From: an uncultured Paraprevotella sp.
GTDB lineage: Bacteria; Bacteroidota; Bacteroidia; Bacteroidales; Bacteroidaceae
Length of the DNA: 19,694 bases
Assembly: GCA_900546665.1 (NCBI GenBank)
Contig: URDY01000040.1
Coordinates: 1-19,694 of the forward strand
Direction of reading: 5' to 3'
Below are positions 8,152 through 16,338 of this stretch, in pieces. The translations under genes were made by a program, and so were the position numbers. Each line of letters starts with the position of its first letter. Position 1 is the stretch's first letter. The notes beneath the pieces were generated by a model. The model was given only the letters and a program-made list of their open reading frames with translations. It was not told where the DNA came from and searched no databases.

Positions 8152-8520
8152 TTAACGTATGGAATCTATCTCTATACCGGCACTTTGGCATTCTGCTCCC
8201 ATAGGAGGATTTTCTTTAGTCAGGATAATTCTTATTTTGCTGACTTCCTGAAATTTTTCATAGATATGTCGCAGAATTCTGCCTGCCACATGTTCCAATA
8301 ATTGAGAGGGAACCGCCATCTCTTCTCTGACGCATTCATATAAATCAGCGTAGCTTACGGTTCCGTGTAGTTGGTCTGTTGATATTGCTTCTGAGAAATC
8401 TGCAGTAACATCCAGTGTCACGTAGAAATAAGCTCCTGTTTCCTGCTCTTGCGGATCAACGCCATGGTGGGCATATAGCTTGATTCGTTCCAGTTTGATG
8501 AGAGTCTCCTGAATCTTCAT
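8152..8520 (-). CDS. folB: Dihydroneopterin aldolase
   Basis: This 122-residue cytosolic enzyme of folate synthesis converts 7,8-dihydroneopterin to 6-hydroxymethyl-7,8-dihydropterin plus glycolaldehyde. The length is typical. Family motifs appear in order: YAHHGVDPQEQETG near residue 16-29 (with the conserved Glu), TVSYADLYE near 54-62 (conserved Tyr), LLEHVAGRIL near 73-82 (conserved Glu), and TKENPPMGAECQSAGIEI near 100-117 (the KxxPP region with the catalytic Lys). Its ATG is 4 nt after the nrdJ stop, and a strong terminator follows, so it is the last gene of a two-gene unit. Both products serve nucleotide supply, since folate feeds thymidylate and purine synthesis. It could also act as an epimerase or oxygenase, as some FolB-fold proteins do, but the motifs fit the aldolase. 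Confidence 0.93.
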   Translation of the reverse strand: MKIQETLIKLERIKLYAHHGVDPQEQETGAYFYVTLDVTADFSEAISTDQLHGTVSYADLYECVREEMAVPSQLLEHVAGRILRHIYEKFQEVSKIRIILTKENPPMGAECQSAGIEIDSIR

Positions 8521-8524
8521 ATAA

Positions 8525-11059
8525 CTATCCGCATCGAGAAGTACCGCAATGTTTGCATATCAGACATCCTTCCTGGTAAACCAATGATTCATGTCCGCAA
8601 TTGGGGCATTTCTGTCCTTTGGCTTCAGTACCGTCTGTGATGTATTTTTTCAGTGCACGTTCCACACCGTTTTTCCAAGTGTTGATGCTTTCACTTTCCA
8701 ACTGGAGTGATCCGACCAGTTTGATTACATGGTCAAGCGGCATGCGATAGCGTAGTACTCCAGATATCAGTTTGGCGTAGTTCCAGTATTCTTTGTTGAA
8801 TTTTTCAGAGAGTCCTTCTACTGTTGTCTTATATCCTTTTTTGTTTTCGAACTGGAAGTCATAGCGTTTGGTGCCGTCTTCATTTACGTTTTTGATGATA
8901 CGGCCTTTTACTACGCTTTTGGGGAGAACAATGCCTTCATCGTCGTCTTGTAATCCGGTGAAAATTTCGTAAGGACGTCCGTCAAGCAAGCCTACGAATG
9001 CGACCCACTTTTCTTTATTGTTCTGGAAACGTACTACGTCACATTCCAAAATCTGGGGTCTGGTTTCTGTGACTTCAGGTCGTTTGCATGGAACTTCTTG
9101 TTTGTTCTCCTTTTTGACAGAGATCATGACTCCCGAACGAGAACCGTCACGGTAGATTGTACAACCTTTACATCCGGAGCGCCAGGCTTCGACATATAAT
9201 TGGTTAACCAGTTCTTCGTCGACGTCATTGGGCAGATTAACGGTTACACTGATGGAATGATCCACCCATTTTTGAATGGCACCTTGCATTTTGACCTTCA
9301 TCAGCCAGTCTACATCGTTGGCCGTAGCTTTGTAATATGGTGACTGGGCAACCAATTCATCAATTTCGGCCTGGCTGTAGTTTTTGCTTGTGTCATACCC
9401 GTTAACTTCCATCCATTTGAGGAACTTATGGTGATAAACAATGTATTCTTCAAATGCATCCCCGGTTTCATCTCTGAAATCAATTCTCACTTCAGGATCG
9501 TTTGGATTGACTTTACGACGCCTTTTGTATACAGGTAGGAATACGGGCTCAATACCAGATGTAGTCTGTGTCATCAGGCTCGTCGTTCCGGTTGGGGCAA
9601 TAGTCAGACAGGCGATGTTTCTGCGGCCGTATTTGACCATATTCTCATAAAGTTCTGCATCTGCTTCCTTGAGTCTGTTGATAAACGGATTGTTCTTTTC
9701 GCGTTCTGCATCAAATATTTCGAAAGCACCGCGTTCTTTAGCCATTTCTACAGATGATCTGTAGGCTTGGAGTGCAACGGTTTTATGTATTTCTACAGAG
9801 AAATCAGTTGCTTCCTGGGTTCCGTAACGCAGTCCCATGGCAGCCAACATATCACCTTCAGCCGTAATACCTACGCCTGTACGTCTGCCTTGTCCGCTTT
9901 TCTTATATATCTTTTCCCATAAATGGCGTTCTGTTCCCTTTACTTCATCAGATTCTGGATCAGAATCAATTTTTTCCATTATTTTCTCGATCTTTTCAAG
10001 CTCCAGATCAATGATGTCGTCCATAATTCGCTGAGCTATTCTGACATGTTTCTTGAACAGTTCAAAATCGAAATAGGCATCCTTCGTAAATGGATTGACA
10101 ACGTAAGAATAAAGGTTGATAGCTAAAAGGCGACAACTGTCATAGGGGCAGAGTGGAATTTCGCCACAAGGGTTGGTACTGACTGTACGGAATCCCAAAT
10201 CGGCATAACAGTCGGGTACGGATTCCCTTAAAATGGTATCCCAAAACAGAACACCAGGTTCAGCACTTTTCCAAGCATTGTGCACGATTTTCTTCCAAAG
10301 ATTGGATGCACTGATTTTTTTTGAAACCAATGGTGCTTCGCTGTCTATTGGATATTGCTGCGTATAGGGACTATCATCAATAGCCGCCTGCATGAAAGCA
10401 TCATCAAGTTTTACAGAAACGTTGGCTCCTGTGACTTTTCCCTCTGTCATTTTGGCATCAATGAAAGCCTCCGCATCAGGATGCTTGATGCTTACAGACA
10501 GCATAAGTGCACCTCTGCGGCCATCCTGTGCTACTTCTCTCGTAGAATTGCTATAGCGTTCCATAAATGGAACAAGTCCTGTGGATGTAAGAGCTGAATT
10601 TTTTACAGGCGAACCTTTTGGCCTGATGTGCGAAAGATCATGTCCTACGCCACCACGTCTTTTCATAAGTTGTACCTGTTCTTCGTCTATACGGATAATT
10701 CCACCGTATGAATCAGCTTGTCCTTCAAGTCCTATGACGAAACAGTTTGAAAGTGAAGCGATCTGATAGTTGTTCCCGATTCCCGTCATCGGGCTGCCGG
10801 CGGGAACGATGTATTTGAAATGATCTAAAAGTCCGAAAATTTCATCAGCACTCAACGGATTTTCATATTTGTTCTCGATACGGGCTATTTCGTTGGCTAT
10901 ACGCCAATGCATGTCACGGGGGGATAGCTCATAGATATGTCCATAAGAATCCTTCATGGCGTACTTGTTCACCCAAACTCTGGCGGCCAGTTCGTCGCCC
11001 TTAAAGTATTTGAGCGTTGCTTCAAATGCTTCGTCGTAGCTATAGATGTTTTGTTCCAC
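8525..11059 (-). CDS. nrdJ: Adenosylcobalamin-dependent (class II) ribonucleotide reductase
   Basis: This 844-residue enzyme reduces ribonucleotides to deoxyribonucleotides using a radical from vitamin B12, without oxygen. Catalytic residues of the ten-stranded barrel are visible. Cys106 (SLSNCFVIG) and Cys309 form the expected redox pair. Asn296, Cys298 (thiyl radical site) and Glu300 lie in NPCGEIPL, and the 11-residue spacing from Cys298 to Cys309 matches dimeric class II enzymes. GTTSLMTQTTSG in the middle is also family-typical. The C-terminus is Cys-rich (Cys818, 821, 832, 835, 838, 843) and resembles the zinc-ribbon plus shuttle cysteines that re-reduce the active site. There is no obvious N-terminal ATP-cone. 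A well-spaced promoter lies 81 nt upstream. The leader of about 75 nt is too short for a cobalamin riboswitch. folB follows 4 nt downstream. Confidence 0.95.
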   Translation of the reverse strand: MEQNIYSYDEAFEATLKYFKGDELAARVWVNKYAMKDSYGHIYELSPRDMHWRIANEIARIENKYENPLSADEIFGLLDHFKYIVPAGSPMTGIGNNYQIASLSNCFVIGLEGQADSYGGIIRIDEEQVQLMKRRGGVGHDLSHIRPKGSPVKNSALTSTGLVPFMERYSNSTREVAQDGRRGALMLSVSIKHPDAEAFIDAKMTEGKVTGANVSVKLDDAFMQAAIDDSPYTQQYPIDSEAPLVSKKISASNLWKKIVHNAWKSAEPGVLFWDTILRESVPDCYADLGFRTVSTNPCGEIPLCPYDSCRLLAINLYSYVVNPFTKDAYFDFELFKKHVRIAQRIMDDIIDLELEKIEKIMEKIDSDPESDEVKGTERHLWEKIYKKSGQGRRTGVGITAEGDMLAAMGLRYGTQEATDFSVEIHKTVALQAYRSSVEMAKERGAFEIFDAEREKNNPFINRLKEADAELYENMVKYGRRNIACLTIAPTGTTSLMTQTTSGIEPVFLPVYKRRRKVNPNDPEVRIDFRDETGDAFEEYIVYHHKFLKWMEVNGYDTSKNYSQAEIDELVAQSPYYKATANDVDWLMKVKMQGAIQKWVDHSISVTVNLPNDVDEELVNQLYVEAWRSGCKGCTIYRDGSRSGVMISVKKENKQEVPCKRPEVTETRPQILECDVVRFQNNKEKWVAFVGLLDGRPYEIFTGLQDDDEGIVLPKSVVKGRIIKNVNEDGTKRYDFQFENKKGYKTTVEGLSEKFNKEYWNYAKLISGVLRYRMPLDHVIKLVGSLQLESESINTWKNGVERALKKYITDGTEAKGQKCPNCGHESLVYQEGCLICKHCGTSRCG

Positions 11060-11139
11060 TTTATTATTTTTTTTAATATTTAAAGTCGTATCCAGAAGTA
11101 AGATTGCAAAGAATAGTGTTCTTAATCAATAAAGCGCTG

Positions 11140-11171
11140 CAAAACTACAGATGTTTTTTGAAATAACCAAA
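11140..11171 (-). promoter_or_regulatory. Bacteroides-type promoter of nrdJ-folB
   Basis: On the minus strand a -33 TTTG (11171-11168) is followed after exactly 20 nt by TAGTTTTG (11147-11140), a full match to TAnnTTTG. The start site would be near 11133-11135, giving a leader of about 75 nt. Confidence 0.75.
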
Positions 11172-11338
11172 TTATCAACTTGAAATGTTCGTGTAGAGAT
11201 GGAAGTTTTCCATTTTTATTTCTTAAATTATTGAATATTAGTATTTTAGTAAATTTGCAGACTTTGAAAGTTTTCCAAAAAGCAAAATTTGAGAAATAAA
11301 AAAAGTGGTGGAATGATGATTCGATGCGCTTTTTTGTG

Positions 11339-11346
11339 TATCTTTG
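11339..11346 (+). promoter_or_regulatory. -7 promoter element of the nitroreductase gene
   Basis: TATCTTTG is a full match to the Bacteroides -7 consensus and lies 22 nt before the ATG at 11369. The transcript would start near 11352. This argues against the in-frame ATG at 11324, which would be upstream of the start site. The -33 element is weak. Confidence 0.6.
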
Positions 11347-11368
11347 TGTCAGATTAAATACTATAATT

Positions 11369-12109
11369 ATGGAGTCATTAAAAAATCGCAGGACAATAAG
11401 GAAATATTCTTCAAAACCGGTTGAAGATAAGTTATTGTATGAATTGCTCGAAGAGGCAGAACGCACACAAACTATGGGAAATCTTCAGTTGTACAGTGTG
11501 GTCGTGACCCGTGATGAGGAAATGAAGAAGAAGTTGGCACCCGCTCATTTCAATCAGCCTATGGTTACTCAAGCCCCCGTCGTACTGACTATTTGTGCTG
11601 ATTTCAACCGTACCACCGAATGGTGTCGCAATCGTATGGCAGATCCAGGATATGACAATTTTCTTTCTTTTATCAATGCGGCTTCTGATGCATTGCTATA
11701 TACTCAGACTTTCTGTAATCTCGCGGAAGAGGCTGGTTTGGGACTCTGCTATTTGGGTACGACAGTCTACATGCCTGAACAGATTATAGATATTCTTCAA
11801 TTGCCTTCTTTGGTTATGCCTGTAGCGACATTGACAGTCGGTTATCCGGATGAGGCTCCATCGTTGACGGATCGTCTTCCTGTTGAATCCCTTGTGCATA
11901 AAGAATTTTACCATTCTTATACTTCTGACAGTATAGATCGTTATTATGACTATAAGGAATCACTTTCAGAAAATAAGCATTTTGTCGAAATTAACCAGAA
12001 GGAAACACTGGCTCAGATCTTTACGGATATCCGTTATACCCGACGAGATAACGAAGCTATGAGTGAGGGCTTCTTGAGAGCTTTGAAAAAGCAAGGATTT
12101 TTACATTGA
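11369..12109 (+). CDS. NfsA-like FMN-dependent nitroreductase family protein
   Basis: This 246-residue protein of the NADPH-dependent nitroreductase/flavin reductase family is probably a soluble FMN homodimer reducing nitro compounds, quinones or flavins. The N-terminal MESLKNRRTIRKYSSKPV is the family's FMN-phosphate-binding start (RRTIRKY). A core segment with NAASDALLYTQTFCNLAEEAGLG and CYLGT contains the dimer and flavin-binding helix. The C-terminus (NQKETLAQIFTDIRYTRRDN) is typical of the NfsA-like branch rather than short NfnB-type enzymes. The ATG at 11369 is chosen over one at 11324 because a perfect -7 element lies between them. It is convergent with dnaA and shares its terminator. 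Its physiological substrate cannot be told from sequence. In anaerobic Bacteroidales such enzymes are linked to activation of nitroimidazoles, but that is not shown here. Confidence 0.85.
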   Translation: MESLKNRRTIRKYSSKPVEDKLLYELLEEAERTQTMGNLQLYSVVVTRDEEMKKKLAPAHFNQPMVTQAPVVLTICADFNRTTEWCRNRMADPGYDNFLSFINAASDALLYTQTFCNLAEEAGLGLCYLGTTVYMPEQIIDILQLPSLVMPVATLTVGYPDEAPSLTDRLPVESLVHKEFYHSYTSDSIDRYYDYKESLSENKHFVEINQKETLAQIFTDIRYTRRDNEAMSEGFLRALKKQGFLH

Positions 12110-12130
12110 TGTGTGTAAGTGATAAAAATG

Positions 12131-12180
12131 ACACCGAAGCATCCTTTTAGTTATTGATAGGGATACTTCGGTGTTATTTT
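12131..12180. terminator. Bidirectional terminator between the nitroreductase gene and dnaA
   Basis: Arms 12131-12144 (ACACCGAAGCATCC) and 12161-12174 (GGATACTTCGGTGT) pair over 14 positions with a 16-nt loop. One position is C-A on the plus strand but a stable wobble on the minus strand. T-runs follow on both sides: TTATTTTTTG on the plus strand, CATTTTTATC on the minus strand. It lies 22 nt from the nitroreductase stop and a few bases from the dnaA stop. Confidence 0.88.
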
Positions 12181-12187
12181 TTGTTGT

Positions 12188-13597
12188 TTATTTATTGTTC
12201 TTCAGAATCTTTTCTATTTCTTCAATTTTTGTCTTGTAAGCCTTGTCTACTTTCATTCGTCCTTCAACTATATTGCAGGAGTGTAGGACTGTTGCATGAT
12301 TGCGTTTACCTATGAGAGATCCTATGCGTGCAGATGAGAGATTAGTGTATTTTTGTGTCAAGAACATGGCTATTTGTCTGACTTGCACGATATTCTGTTT
12401 GCGACTGGCTGTGAAGATGTCTTCTTGTTTGACGCCAAAATATTCGCATGTCTTTTCCAGAATAAGATCGATCGTGATGGGCTTATGCTCTATTTTTACA
12501 GCTCTTCTTACGATTTGTTCAGCTAAAGGCAGATCTACGTCTCTGTTGTAAACTACAGAATATGCCATCAGGGAATTAACGATACCTTCCAATTCACGTA
12601 CGCTGTTGTTTACATTTTCTGATACGAATTCTATGACCTCTTCCGGGATTTTCAGACCGTCATGGCGGATTTTACTTTTCAGGATATCCTTTCTCAGTTG
12701 TTCATTGGGTTTTTCCAGTTCGGCAAGCAATCCCCATTTGAATCTGGTCAGTAGTCGTTCTTCCATACCTTGCAGGGCTGTGGGTGGACGATCAGAAGTC
12801 AGGATGAGTTGCCGGCCGTTTTGATGCAGATGGTTGAATATATGGAAGAATGTGTTCTGCGTTTTACTCAAACTGGCAAATTCCTGTATGTCGTCAATGA
12901 TCAAGACATCTATGCTTTGATAGAAGGTGATAAAATCGTTGACGGTGTTATGGCGTACTGAGTCAGTATATTGCACCTGAAAAAGGTGCGCAGAGAGATA
13001 CAATACCCTTTTCTGAGGGTACAGTTCCTTTATTTTAGTACCGATGGCATTAACCAGATGCGTTTTTCCCACACCCGAAGGTCCATAAATAAATAGAGGG
13101 TTAAATGTGGACTGTTTCGGATGTTCGGCTATGGCCTGTCCTACGGATCTGGGAAGTTTGTTGCTTAGTCCTTCTATAAAATTATCAAAATTATAGTTGG
13201 GATTAAGTTGCGAATCCAAATCCTGGGGCATAGGAGCCTGAAGGGGAGCAGGTGCTTTATTGGCTTCCCGTCCGACCGCTTTGGGGGCTCCAACATTGAC
13301 TGAACGTGTTGTTGCTTCAAGATCAACTGTCAGATTGTTGGTTTTGTCTGCATCAATGCGGTACATCAGACGAGTGCCTGTGCCGAATACTCTATTGAGT
13401 ACACTGCGCAGTAAACCTACATAATGCTCTTCCAGAAATTCATATACGTATTGGCTCGGAACCTGTATAGTCAAGGTTTTATTCTGGAATGAAAGGCATT
13501 TTATAGGTTCGAACCATGTATTGTATAGCTGCTCACTGACATTGTTACGGATAATTTCCAGGCATTGTTTCCATTGCAGCTGAGGTGAACCTTTCAT
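12188..13597 (-). CDS. dnaA: Chromosomal replication initiator DnaA
   Basis: This 469-residue AAA+ initiator binds DnaA boxes and opens the origin. Domain I is at about 1-85 ([24 protein letters not shown]). A short Ala/Pro-rich linker follows to about 125. The AAA+ core has [12 protein letters not shown], Walker A GPSGVGKT (Lys178), Walker B VLIIDDIQ (Asp235, Asp236), sensor 1 LILTSDRPP, and the sensor 2 region NSVRELEG (Arg334). Domain IV ends with the DNA-binding signature [21 protein letters not shown] at about 421-441, which differs in detail from the E. coli GRDHTTVLHA motif but fits Bacteroidetes. A promoter with 20-nt spacing lies just upstream. No cluster of DnaA boxes and no dnaN were seen beside it, so the window does not show oriC. 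Confidence 0.97.
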   Translation of the reverse strand: MKGSPQLQWKQCLEIIRNNVSEQLYNTWFEPIKCLSFQNKTLTIQVPSQYVYEFLEEHYVGLLRSVLNRVFGTGTRLMYRIDADKTNNLTVDLEATTRSVNVGAPKAVGREANKAPAPLQAPMPQDLDSQLNPNYNFDNFIEGLSNKLPRSVGQAIAEHPKQSTFNPLFIYGPSGVGKTHLVNAIGTKIKELYPQKRVLYLSAHLFQVQYTDSVRHNTVNDFITFYQSIDVLIIDDIQEFASLSKTQNTFFHIFNHLHQNGRQLILTSDRPPTALQGMEERLLTRFKWGLLAELEKPNEQLRKDILKSKIRHDGLKIPEEVIEFVSENVNNSVRELEGIVNSLMAYSVVYNRDVDLPLAEQIVRRAVKIEHKPITIDLILEKTCEYFGVKQEDIFTASRKQNIVQVRQIAMFLTQKYTNLSSARIGSLIGKRNHATVLHSCNIVEGRMKVDKAYKTKIEEIEKILKNNK

Positions 13598-13647
13598 GGT
13601 CTGTTCTTATTGATTAAAAATAGTTCGTTGCTTCTTATTCTTCCTTG

Positions 13648-13679
13648 CAAAGTTCGGAATATTAAATGAATTTAGCAAA
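13648..13679 (-). promoter_or_regulatory. Promoter of dnaA
   Basis: On the minus strand a -33 TTTG (13679-13676) is followed after 20 nt by GAACTTTG (13655-13648), one base from TAnnTTTG. The spacing is identical to that of the nrdJ promoter in this window. The start would be near 13642, about 45 nt before the ATG. Confidence 0.65.
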
Positions 13680-13833
13680 TCAGATTTGTGAATTGGAAAA
13701 TTGGGATGAGTTTAACTTACTGTGAATCAGTTTTGTAATGTGGCATTTTTTTTCTTTGAGGAATGAAGTCTTTGTTTTTTTAAAAGTACTTGATTGAAAG
13801 ATATTTATCGTTTCTGTTACATCAGTATACAAT

Positions 13834-13930
13834 TGTTTCCAAATACACATGTCATGCTCTATCTACTTTATAATAAGCTTATGGCCTTGATTTGTGGCCA
13901 AGCTGATCATGACATTGGTATTTGGAAACA
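13834..13930 (-). repeat. 97-nt two-tier inverted repeat at the 3' end of the MCE gene
   Basis: The outer arms 13834-13856 and 13908-13930 match over 23 positions apart from a 2-nt mismatch (TGTTTCCAAATAC, two bases, ATGTCATG). Inside, AGCTT-AT-GGCC (13876-13886) pairs with GGCCAAGCT (13896-13904) around a 9-nt loop, with a 2-nt bulge. It starts 12 nt past the MCE stop codon on the minus strand. There is no T-run after either arm, so it is not a standard intrinsic terminator. No flanking target duplication was seen. Confidence 0.7.
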
Positions 13931-13942
13931 GTCTGAATAGTA

Positions 13943-14836
13943 TTATTTGTCTTTTCTTCCGAATATGGAGAAGTGAACGTAACGTTTCGGATGTTCTTTT
14001 AAGTCAATCAACAGATTGTTGGCACTTCCTACAGTTGCATTGAGTGAACCATACAATGTAGTATCATTAAGCAGAAGACCGAGAGTGTTGTCTTTACGGT
14101 TAAGTTTGGAAGTCATTAACTGCAGATAGTTTAAAGTGGAATCTGCTTTCTGCAAAGGACTTTGAAGATCCAGATCATTGAGATTGTCAGTAAGTGTGAT
14201 CACGTTGTCGCTGACATGGTTGAGTTTGCCGGTTAGTGTCGGTACGTCATTTCTCAACAGCTTGTTTAGTTGTTGGCTGCTTGCATTCAGGTTTTCTGTA
14301 ATAGCTTTGGTGTTGGCCAGAATGACTGGCAGATCGGGGTTGGAAGTCAATGTGTTGAGGGTTGTCAGGAGAGTATCAACCTTATTCATTATTTCATTGA
14401 CTTTAGGTACCAGTGTTTCTGCTTTTTCCATCAGGCCATTGGAATCCTGTCCTTGTATAGTGTCGCCGGGATTCAGGTATTTCTGGCCATTAGGATTGAG
14501 AATCAGATTCATGGTGCAACCACCTAGCATTTCAGAAACCAATGTGGCGCTACTGCCTTCAGGGATGCGTAGTTTGGCGTCTGCATCTATCAGAATCAGT
14601 ACATTTCCTGGCCTGTTGTAATCATATAAAATATCACGCACGATGCCGATATTATATCCGTTGGCATATACCGGACTTGATTGTGTCAGGCCTTTGGCAT
14701 CAGAAAAGGCGATATAGTATGAGTTACTGGATTGGAACAGATTTATTCCTTTCAGAAAATTCAAACCGAAAAACAAGGCGGCTATCGCCACGATGCCGGT
14801 CAAGCCGATTTTAACTTCTTTTGTAAAATATTTCAT
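13943..14836 (-). CDS. MlaD-type MCE-domain protein
   Basis: This 297-residue periplasm-facing lipid-binding protein is anchored in the inner membrane. It has an N-terminal transmembrane helix (about 10-28, GLTGIVAIAALFFGLNFLKG) and an MCE domain at about 38-116, with YYIAFSDAKGLTQSSPVYANGYNIGIV and the hydrophobic pore-loop-like segment LVSEMLGGCTMNLIL. A long helical region follows at about 134-240, rich in Leu/Asn/Thr heptads (VNEIMNKVDTLLTTLNTLTS), and the end is RYVHFSIFGRKDK. MCE proteins form hexameric rings that carry phospholipids between membranes, usually with MlaE/MlaF ABC partners. Neither partner is in this window. It lies 9 nt after the amidase gene and is probably co-transcribed with it. 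The substrate is unknown. Confidence 0.9.
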   Translation of the reverse strand: MKYFTKEVKIGLTGIVAIAALFFGLNFLKGINLFQSSNSYYIAFSDAKGLTQSSPVYANGYNIGIVRDILYDYNRPGNVLILIDADAKLRIPEGSSATLVSEMLGGCTMNLILNPNGQKYLNPGDTIQGQDSNGLMEKAETLVPKVNEIMNKVDTLLTTLNTLTSNPDLPVILANTKAITENLNASSQQLNKLLRNDVPTLTGKLNHVSDNVITLTDNLNDLDLQSPLQKADSTLNYLQLMTSKLNRKDNTLGLLLNDTTLYGSLNATVGSANNLLIDLKEHPKRYVHFSIFGRKDK

Positions 14837-14845
14837 GGATATTTC

Positions 14846-16069
14846 TTATTTGTTTTTATTCTTATATAATGTAATAGCTTCTTTTAAGTCTATTTTCTGA
14901 TCGTTGAGGAACGCTACAATAAAAGCATCCTTGAACTGTTTCTTGATTTTGTTCTTGTTTTGTATGGCTTCTTTATAGTCAGTCGTATCACCGTAGGTGT
15001 ATTTATAAAGATTGTTTTCTTTGTAGAATCCTATAGGGGACAGACCTTTAAGTTGTGCGCTTCCAGAATGAAGCTGTCGTTGGCTAACCAGAATCTGAAC
15101 TTTAAACACCAGCTGATCTTGAGTCGTTTCCGTATTGGTCTGAATAGAATCCTGAGACGGTTGTTTTTCTTCGTTAATCAGTTTGGCAATATCAGACTGT
15201 GTCGTTTTCTGATGTTCTTTTGGAGTAGTCTCTTGCGGGACCTCGGCATTTGTCTGTTTGGTGTTAGTCTGTCTCTTGTCATACGTTTGTCTGTATTGTA
15301 TGAAGGCGTTATAGATGCTTTCGCTTAGTTTCCTTTTGCCGTTTTCCGAATTGAGAAAAGCTTCTTCGTCATGAGTTGAAATGTAGCCGAGTTCAATGAG
15401 TACACTTGGCATGCTGGTTTGTCTCAAAACAAGGAAACCGGCCTGATGTACGCCCTTGTCCGGTCTTCCTCCAGTTGTTCTGAATTCTTTTTGAATCAGT
15501 TTGGCCAGGTTGACACTTTGTTCCATGTATTTATCCTGCATGAATTCGAACATGATATAACTCTCCGATGAGTTCGGATCGAAACCCTGGTAGCGTTCGT
15601 TATAGTCATTTTCAATAAGGATAACAGCGTTTTCCCGCTTGGCTACTTCCAGGTTTGCTTCGGCTCTCGCCATACCCAAAGTGTAGGTTTCTGTTCCTCT
15701 GGCTATAACTTTTCCGGGGAGAGCATTGGTGTGAATGGAAATAAAAAGATCGGCGTTAGCCTTGTTGGCTATATCTGCTCTTTTGTCGAGTGGCACGAAG
15801 ATATCTGTCTGACGGGTGTAGATTACTTCAACATCTTTGCAGTTGGTTTCTACCAGTTTGCCGAAAGCTTTGGCCACAGCCAGATTGATGTTCTTTTCTC
15901 TTGAGAATCGCCCGATGGCTCCAGGGTCCTTGCCGCCGTGTCCAGCATCGATTACCAGTTTAAATTTGTTTTTCGGAGCTTCTGCCGGGTAGGTTGATGC
16001 AAAGACATGACTTCCGATGAGATTTAGAAGTAGTAATGCAACTATAATTAATGTTTTATTTGCTTTCAT
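14846..16069 (-). CDS. N-acetylmuramoyl-L-alanine amidase with C-terminal SPOR-like domain
   Basis: This 407-residue exported zinc amidase cleaves the bond between MurNAc and the peptide stem, usually for daughter-cell separation. A signal peptide covers about 1-24 (hydrophobic IIVALLLLNLIGS, then VFA). The Amidase_3 domain at about 36-260 shows all expected residues: His44 in DAGHGG, Glu58 in REKN and His113 in SIHTN as zinc ligands, and Glu226 in LIELGYIS as catalytic. A helical insert around 135-190 (TLGMARAEANLEVAKREN) is of the kind that blocks the active site in AmiA/B/C until EnvC/NlpD-type activation. A low-complexity Thr/Gln/Lys linker covers about 262-318. A SPOR-like fold follows at about 321-390 (FKVQILVSQRQL, FIVAFLND), expected to bind denuded septal glycan. 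It is first in a unit with the MCE gene. Confidence 0.92.
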   Translation of the reverse strand: MKANKTLIIVALLLLNLIGSHVFASTYPAEAPKNKFKLVIDAGHGGKDPGAIGRFSREKNINLAVAKAFGKLVETNCKDVEVIYTRQTDIFVPLDKRADIANKANADLFISIHTNALPGKVIARGTETYTLGMARAEANLEVAKRENAVILIENDYNERYQGFDPNSSESYIMFEFMQDKYMEQSVNLAKLIQKEFRTTGGRPDKGVHQAGFLVLRQTSMPSVLIELGYISTHDEEAFLNSENGKRKLSESIYNAFIQYRQTYDKRQTNTKQTNAEVPQETTPKEHQKTTQSDIAKLINEEKQPSQDSIQTNTETTQDQLVFKVQILVSQRQLHSGSAQLKGLSPIGFYKENNLYKYTYGDTTDYKEAIQNKNKIKKQFKDAFIVAFLNDQKIDLKEAITLYKNKNK

Positions 16070-16085
16070 AACTCGATATTCTATG

Positions 16086-16093
16086 CAAATATA
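16086..16093 (-). promoter_or_regulatory. -7 promoter element of the amidase-MCE unit
   Basis: TATATTTG on the minus strand is a full match to TAnnTTTG and lies 17 nt upstream of the ATG, implying a leader of only about 10 nt. No TTTG was found at the standard -33 position. Confidence 0.5.
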
Positions 16094-16181
16094 ATGGATT
16101 TTCTAATATCAGGCGTCTTTTTTCAGATTGTTTATGACAGGCCGTTGTGTTAATTAAATAAATTTATCTCCTTGTAATTGC

Positions 16182-16211
16182 TTTGTGATCGTTACAAAAT
16201 GTTTATTTTTG
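16182..16211 (+). promoter_or_regulatory. Promoter of the GH97 gene
   Basis: TTTG (16182-16185) and TATTTTTG (16204-16211, a full TAnnTTTG match) are separated by 18 nt, slightly shorter than the usual spacing. Transcription would begin near 16217 and leave a leader of about 120 nt before the chosen ATG. Confidence 0.55.
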
Positions 16212-16338
16212 CATAGCCTAATGGAGCGATAATGGATTACTGCTGGTTTTTGGTTTCTTTTTTTCTGGTCGTGTGATCTGCGATTCTATGGGGCATGAAA
16301 AGGTGTGTGAGATTTTTTATTCAGTAAAACATAATATC

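Larger units (their letters stand above)
11060..11368. other. Divergent intergenic region between nrdJ and the nitroreductase gene
   Basis: These 309 nt contain outward-facing promoter motifs for both genes (minus strand at 11140-11171, plus strand at 11339-11346). A further plus-strand TAAATTTG at 11250-11257 could be a second start for the nitroreductase gene. No reading frame is credible. Confidence 0.5.
13598..13942. other. Intergenic region between the MCE gene and dnaA
   Basis: These 345 nt contain the dnaA promoter (13648-13679), a T-rich tract around 13745-13785 and the long inverted repeat at 13834-13930. I found no reading frame and no clear DnaA boxes (TTATCCACA type). Confidence 0.6.

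Noticed and set aside
11060..11140. Cobalamin riboswitch ahead of nrdJ
   Set aside because: The predicted leader is about 75 nt, far shorter than the roughly 200 nt aptamer, and no B12-box-like sequence was seen.
11122..11466. 114-codon minus-strand frame across the nrdJ/nitroreductase divergent region
   Set aside because: It runs through both promoter motifs and into the nitroreductase gene in antisense, and its composition is that of AT-rich non-coding DNA.
13834..13930. Transposon-derived miniature element called outright
   Set aside because: No target-site duplication flanks the arms and no second copy is present in the window, so it is reported only as an inverted repeat.
13598..13942. 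Replication origin beside dnaA
   Set aside because: No cluster of TTATCCACA-type boxes or AT-rich 13-mer repeats was found, and dnaN is not adjacent. The long hairpin alone is not evidence for oriC.
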